DNA from: a virus
Virus record (IMG/VR): IMGVR_UViG_3300032245_001423
Location: 1-21,744 of that record
Direction: 5' to 3' (one strand)
DNA length: 21,744 nt
Shown: one piece after another, positions 1-5,257 of the stretch
Layout: each line of letters starts with the position of its first letter
Numbering within the stretch: position 1 is the first letter of the stretch
The notes under the pieces: model-generated
Databases searched by the model: none
The model's input: the letters and a program-made list of their open reading frames with translations, nothing else
Told to the model about the DNA's origin: nothing
Made by a program: the position numbers and the translations under genes

Positions 1-163
1 AATCACCAACCTCAGCCATGGTTGATTTTGTTTCATAACCTAAACTTTCTAAATGACCTTTAACACTTGATGCAACAGGACGAGCACTTGATTCTTCTTC
101 AAATATATTTTCTAACTTACGTAGTTCTTTTAATGATTGTTCATGTAATTGTTTTTTATTCAT
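1..163 (-). CDS. Partial hypothetical protein (N-terminal 54 residues)
   Basis: The ATG lies at 163-161 and the frame stays open to the window edge, so only the N-terminus is visible. It begins MNKKQLHEQSLKELRKLENI and continues as a charged, probably helical stretch, then a serine/valine-rich segment. No family is recognised. It is divergent from the DnaJ-like gene at 191 and shares a 14-bp palindrome (176-189) with it; the TATTTAT element on its own strand lies 18 bases upstream of the start. Real as a gene start, function unknown. Confidence 0.6.
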   Translation of the reverse strand, partial: MNKKQLHEQSLKELRKLENIFEEESSARPVASSVKGHLESLGYETKSTMAEVGD

Positions 164-175
164 TATAAAAATGGT

Positions 176-189
176 ATATTTATAAATAT
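176..189. promoter_or_regulatory. Palindromic divergent promoter element
   Basis: The sequence ATATTTATAAATAT is a perfect 14-bp palindrome between the divergent starts at 163 (reverse) and 191 (forward). The same 14-mer recurs at 11464-11477 between another divergent pair. It contains TATAAATA, the T4 late-promoter -10 sequence, on both strands. On the forward strand it ends only 2 bases before the ATG, so a T4-like start site would fall at or inside the start codon. Promoter identity is inferred. Confidence 0.5.
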
Positions 190-190
190 T

Positions 191-958
191 ATGGAAAACA
201 ATAAATTAATTCAAATTGCCAAAAAGCTATCTTTATCCATTAAAGATACAAATGTCTCACAAATATCGAGAAAATTAAATGACCGTAAAGGCCCGTATCT
301 ACAAATGATGTCCGTGTTAGAAGGATGGGATTTTGTTAAATTGGTATTTTTAATCAATACCATTAATAATGGTGAAAAAGAATTTGAATCAATATTATGG
401 AAATTAGATAATGAAGGATTTACCTACGCAATTGCTAATGTATTTGATGATGAAGTTCAGGAAAGCTGTGATTACTGTGGTGGCGATGGTGAGATTAGTT
501 GCAGTGAATGTGATGGTTCAGGTGAAGTAGAATGTTCTGATTGTGGTGGTGAAGGTGAAGACGACGAAGGTGAAACATGTTCAAATTGTGATGGTGGTGG
601 TAAAAGTGAATGTGATTCCTGTGGGGGTAGAGGTACTGAAGATTGTTATGATTGTAGTGGTACAGGTGAACAACAAAAAAGCGATGCTTACGAATTAAAA
701 TTAGACTTTTATTTTAGTATTAATGAAGAATTAAAATCAGAACTTAGTGAACTTAACAGATATGACAAAATTGACTCTGACACAATCACAGATTATGAAG
801 ATACAAATGAAACTATATTAGTATACGCACTACCAATGGCAATAGAAGTTGAGACAAATGAAGATTTAGAATATAATACTGAATATTTCTATGAAATAGA
901 TACCGCAGGATGGGTTGGTAATACGGCTAGTAACCCAAACTTTGATTTAGATTATTAA
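191..958 (+). CDS. DnaJ-like cysteine-rich (CxxCxGxG) protein without J domain
   Basis: 255 aa from ATG 191; a longer frame opens at a TTG at 149 but would overlap the divergent gene's start and the promoter palindrome. Residues about 93-159 carry six CxxCxGxG-type motifs (CDYCGGDG, CSECDGSG, CSDCGGEG, CSNCDGGG, CDSCGGRG, CYDCSGTG), like the zinc-binding centre of DnaJ/Hsp40, which normally has four. There is no J domain (no HPD). The N-terminus is a helical segment with the run ISRKLNDRKGPYLQMM, and the C-terminus is acidic. Such a domain can bind zinc and unfolded or thiol-containing proteins, but the role here is unknown. Its TAA stop interlocks with that of the convergent gene in a shared TTAA at 955-958. 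Confidence 0.8.
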   Translation: MENNKLIQIAKKLSLSIKDTNVSQISRKLNDRKGPYLQMMSVLEGWDFVKLVFLINTINNGEKEFESILWKLDNEGFTYAIANVFDDEVQESCDYCGGDGEISCSECDGSGEVECSDCGGEGEDDEGETCSNCDGGGKSECDSCGGRGTEDCYDCSGTGEQQKSDAYELKLDFYFSINEELKSELSELNRYDKIDSDTITDYEDTNETILVYALPMAIEVETNEDLEYNTEYFYEIDTAGWVGNTASNPNFDLDY

Positions 959-1572
959 ATCAAAAAGTTTCTAACTGACTGAGTGTCTTTTTTGAAGTCA
1001 TCTCTGAAATTCTTTGTAAACTCCTCATTTTCACAATATACTTCAACGTGTTCACTAAACACCCAATCCATACAAAGAAGAGCTATTAAATGGTTTTCTC
1101 TGTCCATAATTGGTAATGAAACCATAGATTGTGTTCCAAACTTTTTAATTAAAGCTCTTGTTGCAATATCAGGGATAAGTTCACAATCGTGAATAAATAA
1201 TCCGTCCTCCATAGTTTGTTTAATCAACCAATTATAGTGACTTACAAACACATTTTGTATTTTTTCAGTTATTCTTTCAAGTCCATCAGAACATCTTTCA
1301 TATGTTACAGACGCTTTCTGCATCGCTGATGATGTGTAAAAATTTCCACCATTATGAAACTGAATGACATATATTCTATCTGCGTTATATTTTCTTCTGA
1401 TTTCTCTTAAAGTAGAGTGAACAATTTCATCAGTTTCTATCTGTTGAGAAAGTTTGTTTCTTGAGTTTTGTTTTGCTCTTTTTTCCTTCATCATATTGAA
1501 GAAACCCGCAGTTATTAATGCTATAACAATTGATGTGACTGAGGTAATAATTGTTGGTAATAGTTCCTTCAC
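955..1572 (-). CDS. Membrane-anchored GAF-like domain protein
   Basis: 205 aa from a GTG at 1572-1570, preceded by the purine-rich stretch AAAGAAAGAACAG. Residues about 5-27 form one hydrophobic helix followed by a basic stretch (MMKEKRAKQNSRNK), so the rest is probably cytoplasmic. Residues about 60-200 look like a GAF-type sensor fold: DRIYVIQFHNGGNFY near the start, and VSLPIMDRENHLIALLCMDW as the typical central strands. Similar TM-plus-GAF proteins occur in phages and bacteria, but ligand and function are unknown. A TATTTAT element lies at 1607-1613. The downstream neighbour on this strand is convergent, with a 4-base TTAA stop overlap. Confidence 0.75.
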   Translation of the reverse strand: MKELLPTIITSVTSIVIALITAGFFNMMKEKRAKQNSRNKLSQQIETDEIVHSTLREIRRKYNADRIYVIQFHNGGNFYTSSAMQKASVTYERCSDGLERITEKIQNVFVSHYNWLIKQTMEDGLFIHDCELIPDIATRALIKKFGTQSMVSLPIMDRENHLIALLCMDWVFSEHVEVYCENEEFTKNFRDDFKKDTQSVRNFLI

Positions 1573-1606
1573 CTGTTCTTTCTTTAAAAATTTATTTAAC
1601 TGATTT

Positions 1607-1613
1607 ATAAATA
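1607..1613 (-). promoter_or_regulatory. TATTTAT promoter-like element
   Basis: On the reverse strand TATTTATAAATC lies 34 bases upstream of the GTG at 1572, leaving room for a leader with an A-rich ribosome contact region. It is one member of the start-proximal TATTTAT set described in the findings. Confidence 0.35.
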
Positions 1614-1624
1614 GTTTAAAAAAT

Positions 1625-1653
1625 AAAAAAGGGTTTAAATAACCCTTTTTTTT
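1625..1653 (-). terminator. Rho-independent terminator after tRNA-Arg
   Basis: An A-tract plus GGGTT pairs with AACCC plus a T-tract around the loop TAAAT. Read on the reverse strand it lies just beyond the tRNA 3' end (1661) and ends in a T-run. It therefore terminates the tRNA transcript before the GAF gene promoter. The symmetry also allows forward-strand use. Confidence 0.75.
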
Positions 1654-1826
1654 AAAATAGTACCCCCGTCTGGAATCGAACCAGAAACCCTCACATTAGC
1701 ATACCACTATAGTTTTCACTACCCTTTTGGTTTGTGGTCTGGACTATCTCTTCACCATATTTTTATAAAAAACTTAGGTGGTTGCCGTTTAGTCTCTGCA
1801 CTTTTTTTGAACCTTGACTATTTATA

Positions 1827-1834
1827 TATAAATA
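1827..1834 (+). promoter_or_regulatory. TATAAATA ahead of intron HNH gene
   Basis: A TATAAATA box on the forward strand lies 34 bases before the HNH ATG at 1869. T4 intron endonuclease genes are known to have late promoters of this form. The same bases form the AT palindrome that probably caps P6 of the intron RNA, so the match may be structural only. Confidence 0.3.
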
Positions 1835-1868
1835 AACCTGTTTCAAAACTTAGCTCACGATTAACAAT

Positions 1869-2366
1869 ATGAAATGTTTAGAATGTGGTATAGACACTAA
1901 AAACCCTAAATTTTGCGGACAAAGTTGCGCTGCGAAATTTAATAATAAAAAATTTCCTAAAAGGAAATCTAAGAAAAAATGTTCATCTTGTGATAATTTT
2001 GTTAAAAATTGGAGAACAACTTTATGTGAATTTCACCACAATGAATATATTCAAAATAGATTTGAATATATCAAAGAAAGAACTTTGAGTGAATATTGGG
2101 AAAAAGACAGTTTAAAAAATTTACCTAAATCTTCCAAAAACGCACATTTACGGTTATTAGCTCGTAGTCATTTCAAACACTTAATTACCTTACCATGTCA
2201 TAATTGTGGTTATGATAAACACGTTGAGTTGTGTCATATAAAACCAATATCATCTTTTAATGAAAAGAACACTGTGAAAGAAGTAAACTGTGAAGAAAAC
2301 TTAATTCAACTTTGTCCAAATTGTCATTGGGAATTTGATAACGGATTATTAAACATTTCAAAGTAG
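1869..2366 (+). CDS. HNH homing endonuclease, antisense inside the group I intron
   Basis: 165 aa. Residues 3-20 form a zinc knuckle (CLECG, then FCGQSC followed by AAKFNN), common at the N-terminus of phage HNH homing enzymes. A lysine-rich linker and a second CSSC pair follow. Residues about 118-160 hold the HNH nuclease: CHNCG, LCHIKPISSF (catalytic His), NLIQLCPNCHWEFDNG. Known members cut intron-less alleles of the host gene to spread the intron, so the expected target is an uninterrupted tRNA-Arg(UCU). The gene starts 6 bases after the Q element and stops exactly at the P element, so the ribozyme core is kept intact. It lies on the strand opposite to the intron RNA, an unusual arrangement. 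Start ATG 1869. Confidence 0.88.
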   Translation: MKCLECGIDTKNPKFCGQSCAAKFNNKKFPKRKSKKKCSSCDNFVKNWRTTLCEFHHNEYIQNRFEYIKERTLSEYWEKDSLKNLPKSSKNAHLRLLARSHFKHLITLPCHNCGYDKHVELCHIKPISSFNEKNTVKEVNCEENLIQLCPNCHWEFDNGLLNISK

Positions 2367-2482
2367 TATTTCCTGAATTTGACAACATTCAATTTAGAAA
2401 TTTCTTTCCAAATTGCTCCTACATTAAAGTGTGATGCTCTATCCTAATTGAGCTACGGGGGCATTAAATCAAAGAACTTTTA

Positions 2483-2514
2483 CAAATATAGACAAAATTT
2501 GGGACAACATCAAA
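2483..2514 (-). promoter_or_regulatory. Bacteroidetes-type promoter for tRNA-Arg
   Basis: On the reverse strand TTTG (2514-2511) is followed by 20 bases and TATATTTG (2490-2483), a perfect match to the Bacteroidetes vegetative consensus TTTG-N19/20-TAnnTTTG. The tRNA begins 21 bases beyond the -7 box. The -33 box overlaps the stop codon of the small upstream gene. Confidence 0.75.
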
Positions 2515-2683
2515 TTTTCTTGACAACGTATCTGTAACCTGAGTCAGAATTCAATTGAAGAATTGATTTAAATTCTTCAGCTCTACTCTCCTCATCAAAT
2601 TCTAAAATCTCATCCTGAGAATTTAAAATAATAACAGGTAATTCTTTCTTATCTACCTTAATATACTTAACAATACAATACAT
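2510..2683 (-). CDS. Small hypothetical protein (57 aa)
   Basis: ATG at 2683-2681 gives a 57-residue protein starting MYCIVKYIKVDKKELPVIIL and ending GYRYVVKKI. It starts 2 bases after the stop of the 83-aa gene, so the two are probably co-transcribed. The sequence has an alternating beta pattern at the start, an acidic helix in the middle, and a short beta tail. No family is recognised. The TGA stop (2512-2510) overlaps the -33 box of the tRNA promoter. Confidence 0.65.
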   Translation of the reverse strand: MYCIVKYIKVDKKELPVIILNSQDEILEFDEESRAEEFKSILQLNSDSGYRYVVKKI

Positions 2684-2685
2684 AA

Positions 2686-2937
2686 TTAATATCCAAAATG
2701 TGTTCCACTATAATTATCCCATTCGTCATCAAACGAAAATTTTACTTTATCATATTTTTTAATGATTGGTGTTGATTGTTCTTCTATAAAATTTGGATTT
2801 GAAACAAATTCTTTCCATGTGTAAAAATCATATAAACTTTCTAATACTTCCAAAGGAACTAATATAAGTTTATCATGAGTCAATCCCTTAACATCATTTC
2901 TGTATTTTTCTGATATTTGTATTTTGTTTTCCGACAT
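2686..2937 (-). CDS. Hypothetical protein (83 aa)
   Basis: Starts MSENKIQISEKYRNDVKGL and ends YSGTHFGY. It is acidic and mostly helical (LILVPLEVLESLYDFYTWKEF) and has no membrane segment or recognised motif. It is divergent from the HNH gene at 3013 and followed closely by a 57-aa gene. An 18-bp inverted repeat lies just upstream of its start (2945-2962), which could be an operator. The product could be a small regulator, but nothing in the sequence shows a DNA-binding fold. Confidence 0.65.
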   Translation of the reverse strand: MSENKIQISEKYRNDVKGLTHDKLILVPLEVLESLYDFYTWKEFVSNPNFIEEQSTPIIKKYDKVKFSFDDEWDNYSGTHFGY

Positions 2938-2944
2938 AACAATT

Positions 2945-2962
2945 TAAGTATAATAATACTTA
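2945..2962. promoter_or_regulatory. Inverted repeat, possible operator
   Basis: TAAGTAT, four bases AATA, ATACTTA: a perfect 7-bp inverted repeat between the divergent starts at 2937 and 3013. It lies 14 bases before the -33 box of the HNH promoter. No T-run follows, so it is not a terminator. Function is inferred only from symmetry and position. Confidence 0.35.
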
Positions 2963-2975
2963 TTGCAAAATTCAA

Positions 2976-3007
2976 TTTGTCCCAATAAATTTTTATTAAT
3001 ACATTTG
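2976..3007 (+). promoter_or_regulatory. Bacteroidetes-type promoter for the HNH gene
   Basis: TTTG at 2976-2979, 20 bases, then TACATTTG at 3000-3007, a perfect match to TTTG-N19/20-TAnnTTTG. The ATG at 3013 is only 6 bases beyond the -7 box, so transcription would start at or next to the start codon and the mRNA would be nearly leaderless. Confidence 0.75.
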
Positions 3008-3012
3008 TGATT

Positions 3013-3501
3013 ATGAGCGGAATATTAGTCTTAAATTCAGATTACAGTCCCTTAAATGTAACATCGTTTAATCGCGGGTTTAATTTAGTCTATAAAGGGA
3101 AAGCAGAGGTTGTTAAATCATCTGACGAGCCAGTCGTATGTGGTATTGTAAAATTAGTTAGACCCGTTATTATTAGGCTTTTAAACTACGTTTCAATCAC
3201 TCGTAGACGTATTCGTGTTAATCGTCATAGAATCATGAGACGTGACCATAATGCTTGTGTTTATTGTGGTAGTAAAAAAGACCTTACAATCGACCATATC
3301 GTTCCTAAATCAAAAGGTGGTGGTAATACATGGGATAACCTAGTTACGTGTTGTATAACGTGTAATTCGAAGAAAGGAGACAAGTTATTAAGTGAGACTA
3401 ATATGAAGTTAACAAAAAAACCCACAGAACCTACTATATTTTCGGATTCTGTGGGTCAATCTTTACAAAAAGTTTGGATTGATTTTCAAAAGTCTTTTTA
3501 A
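3013..3501 (+). CDS. HNH endonuclease
   Basis: 162 aa. The N-terminal part (LVLNSDYSPLNVTSFNRGF, then GKAEVV) is typical of a widespread HNH family in Bacteroidetes, cyanobacteria and their phages. Residues about 72-125 form the nuclease: RHRIMRRDHNACVYCG, LTIDHIVPKSKGGGNTWDN, CCITCNSKKGD, with the His-Asn-type metal and catalytic residues and a four-cysteine zinc site. A GTG at 3007 is in frame but lies in the promoter, so ATG 3013 is chosen. The substrate is unknown; it could act in DNA packaging, host DNA degradation or homing. The last 30 codons contain a terminator that works on the opposite strand (3414-3455), and the stop interlocks with the opposite frame in TTAA at 3498-3501. Confidence 0.88.
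   Translation: MSGILVLNSDYSPLNVTSFNRGFNLVYKGKAEVVKSSDEPVVCGIVKLVRPVIIRLLNYVSITRRRIRVNRHRIMRRDHNACVYCGSKKDLTIDHIVPKSKGGGNTWDNLVTCCITCNSKKGDKLLSETNMKLTKKPTEPTIFSDSVGQSLQKVWIDFQKSF
3414..3455 (-). terminator. Reverse-strand terminator inside the HNH coding sequence
   Basis: CCCACAGAA (3421-3429) pairs with TTCTGTGGG (3447-3455) around a 17-base loop. On the reverse strand the stem is followed directly by seven T (complement of A 3414-3420). It would stop the long reverse-strand virion operon about 45 bases after the second TAA at 3498. Confidence 0.75.
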
Positions 3502-3680
3502 AGACCTTGAACTATTGAACTTTTTAATTTCTGCTCCAAAGATTTAATATCATCTTTAACACCTTCAATATAATTGTGAAGATGTTGTCTAACACCTTGT
3601 TTGATTTGTTTTTCATCAAATTTAACTGATTGTGTAACAATACTTTTTAAACCTGTTTCTTCACCAGTATTTGATTGTGA
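3498..3680 (-). other. In-frame open extension after the TAA of the 523-aa gene
   Basis: After the TAA at 3683-3681 the same frame stays open for 60 codons and ends at TAA 3500-3498. The extension begins SQSNTGEETGLKSIVTQSVK and continues as a charged helical or coiled-coil stretch (KDDIKSLEQKLKSS). It holds no ATG or GTG; the only alternative start is a TTG near its end. Its stop interlocks with the HNH stop in TTAA, as at other convergent junctions here, and the terminator follows within 45 bases. It therefore looks like the original C-terminus of the protein. Stop readthrough, a recent nonsense mutation or a base error could explain it. Confidence 0.6.
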
Positions 3681-5252
3681 TTATGATTCTATTGCTTTAG
3701 ATATTGCTTCAGGTACATCATATTCATTTTTAAACATATCTTTAGCGGGTATTCTATCTAATTCTGACTTAATATTTTTACCAAGTTGTGATGATGGTGA
3801 AACTTCTAATTTACCTAAAATATATTCTATTGCTCTGTTTTTAAATTCTGTTTCTTTCCCCTTGAAAATAACATCGAATGATTTTTCAAATTCTGCATTT
3901 GTTGCTTCGTTAATATTATTATTTCTAAACTTAGTTAATGTATCAAAGAATTTTCTGTAATTTTGTTTGTTGAACTGTTCTGAAAGACCAACCAAAGTTT
4001 TTTCGTATTTCTTTGATTTAATCTTATTAGTTATAGTTTCACTTAAATTTTTATTTTCTTTCATTAGTTTTAATTTTCCAGTAATTTTATTTTCAATACT
4101 TTCACCAAATACCATCCTTGGAAATTCGGCCCTACAAGTTTCAATTGCTGCGTTAATATCCTTGTCAGTATTATTGTATTTTTTAGATAGACTAGCTAAT
4201 TGTCCACAGATAGATTTATTAACTTCATCAAGTTCTAGATTATTAATATATTCCGCAGTAGATTTAAGTTTTTTTAAATCTTGTGGTATTGAATTATTAT
4301 TTGTTGATGGGCTACTAACATTTTGAACCGTTTTAAATCTATCGACTTGTTTATGTTTTTCTCTATCAATATTCCATTTTTCAAACCAAGTAGTTCTATT
4401 AATCTCACCACCTGTTGATGTTGATGTCCATGTTGTTTCTTTTTCCGCAATATTTTTAACTACTGGATTTTGCCAAGCATACATTGGTTGACCATCTTCA
4501 TCATAAACAACTTCTTGTAACCATTCTCTTGGATGTTTTGGTTGAACACCACACTTACCTGACGGAATACCTAACATAGTATCAAATGTTTGTTCCTGAT
4601 AAAATTTAATAAAGTTACCAACAAGTTGATTTCTAATCGCATCATTATCACTTAAGTCTTTAAAAGGATTATTTGAAAACCATCCTTTACATCCTTTCAT
4701 TTTAGTTAGGGTTGTTACTTCAGTTGTTTTATCAATTGTTTTATCTTTTTCTGTGGTTGGTGTATATGTTCCGTCAATAACCTTAAATGTTTTTGGGTCA
4801 ACTTTTCCACCACCTTTGACCCATTTTTCATACATCTCACCTTTTTCATAATAAGCATTTTTAAGGGCTTCTGATGTCTTATAATCTGATGGAGGTTTAG
4901 CAACAGTTAATGATTTAGACATTTTTGACTCTTCACCATAAGAAGGAAATTTTGATAATAACCATGCTCTAAACGCATCACTCTCTGAAGTTTTTGTAAA
5001 TGGTAATTTTACTTCACTATAAGGTTTTTCGTCTTTTTTCTTTTCGTCAGCTTTAGGTTCGGTTGGTCTAGGTTCGGTTGGTGCAGCAGTTTCCTTTTTC
5101 TTCTTGAAGTAATATTTCCCATCGTCAGAAATTGCAGTTTGATAGTTTGTAGTGTCAGCTTTGTATTGATTATATTTTTCTTGATTGCATTTTGTATAAC
5201 CCGCACTAACTAACTGTTTACCTGTCTTTTCTAAAATGAGAATTTTTTTCAT
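3681..5252 (-). CDS. Probable virion-associated protein with DAFRxW module (523 aa)
   Basis: Last gene of the reverse-strand block, starting 5 bases after the 467-aa gene. The N-terminus (MKKILILEKTGKQLV) lacks the leader ending in L-x-E seen in neighbours. Residues about 54-80 are a Pro/Lys/Glu linker. At about 90-130 is the module SDAFRAWLLSKFPSYG, matching EGDAFRKWFNDTYPKL in the 753-aa protein. The middle has cysteines and a tryptophan-rich part (GCKGWFSNN, PREWLQEVVYD), and the C-terminal 200 residues are helical. No enzyme motif is visible. I infer a structural or ejected protein from size, operon and the shared module. The frame continues past the TAA (see 3498-3680). Confidence 0.7.
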   Translation of the reverse strand: MKKILILEKTGKQLVSAGYTKCNQEKYNQYKADTTNYQTAISDDGKYYFKKKKETAAPTEPRPTEPKADEKKKDEKPYSEVKLPFTKTSESDAFRAWLLSKFPSYGEESKMSKSLTVAKPPSDYKTSEALKNAYYEKGEMYEKWVKGGGKVDPKTFKVIDGTYTPTTEKDKTIDKTTEVTTLTKMKGCKGWFSNNPFKDLSDNDAIRNQLVGNFIKFYQEQTFDTMLGIPSGKCGVQPKHPREWLQEVVYDEDGQPMYAWQNPVVKNIAEKETTWTSTSTGGEINRTTWFEKWNIDREKHKQVDRFKTVQNVSSPSTNNNSIPQDLKKLKSTAEYINNLELDEVNKSICGQLASLSKKYNNTDKDINAAIETCRAEFPRMVFGESIENKITGKLKLMKENKNLSETITNKIKSKKYEKTLVGLSEQFNKQNYRKFFDTLTKFRNNNINEATNAEFEKSFDVIFKGKETEFKNRAIEYILGKLEVSPSSQLGKNIKSELDRIPAKDMFKNEYDVPEAISKAIES

Positions 5253-5257
5253 AAAAA

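Larger units (their letters stand above)
1700..2426 (-). ncRNA. Group I intron in tRNA-Arg, IC3-like
   Basis: A 727-nt intron inside the tRNA anticodon. The core elements are visible on the reverse strand: P as AATTCAGGAAATAC (about 2379-2366), Q as AATCGTGAGCTAAG (1862-1849), R as GTGCAGAGACTAAA (about 1802-1789) and S as AAGAGATAGTCC (1752-1741). P7 forms as GACTA/TAGTC. P8 can form as CACC/GGTG, P2 as CAATTT/AAATTG, and P6 as TTTTGAA with TTCAAAA. The last intron base is G (1700). The P and Q forms match tRNA-Leu/tRNA-Arg type group I introns from memory. P1 with the 5' exon could not be resolved. The HNH gene is inserted between P and Q, that is in the P5 loop, and runs antisense. Confidence 0.88.
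1661..2462 (-). tRNA. tRNA-Arg(UCU), interrupted by a group I intron
   Basis: Two exons on the reverse strand, 2462-2427 and 1699-1661, join to a 75-nt cloverleaf. The acceptor is GCCCCCG with CGGGGGT (one G-U pair). The D stem is GCTC/GAGC with GG in the loop. The anticodon stem is TCACA/TGTGA around the loop CTTCTAA, giving anticodon UCU. The T arm is TCTGG-TTCGATT-CCAGA, the discriminator is A, and CCA is not encoded. The intron interrupts the anticodon after U34. The tRNA reads AGA, a common arginine codon in AT-rich genes. A perfect host-type promoter lies upstream at 2483-2514 and a terminator follows at 1625-1653. The splice sites are inferred from restoring the anticodon arm and from the intron's terminal G. 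Confidence 0.88.

Noticed and set aside
181-188. A straightforward T4-type late promoter (TATAAATA) for most genes
   Set aside because: Only the palindromic sites carry TATAAATA on the coding strand; most genes have TATTTAT instead, and T4 spacing would start transcription inside the start codon. It is reported as a distinct motif.
149-190. TTG start extending the DnaJ-like protein by 14 residues
   Set aside because: It would overlap the divergent gene's start and the promoter palindrome; ATG 191 directly follows the promoter-like element.
2421-2462. Ochre suppressor tRNA (anticodon UUA) reading the in-frame TAA
   Set aside because: The 5' half read alone puts TTA in the anticodon position, but the stem then fails to pair. 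With the intron removed the loop is CTTCTAA (UCU) and all stems pair.
3601-4326. Two forward 119-aa frames opposite the 523-aa gene
   Set aside because: They lie antisense to a convincing long gene, show hydrophobic shadow composition and have no promoter or conserved motif.
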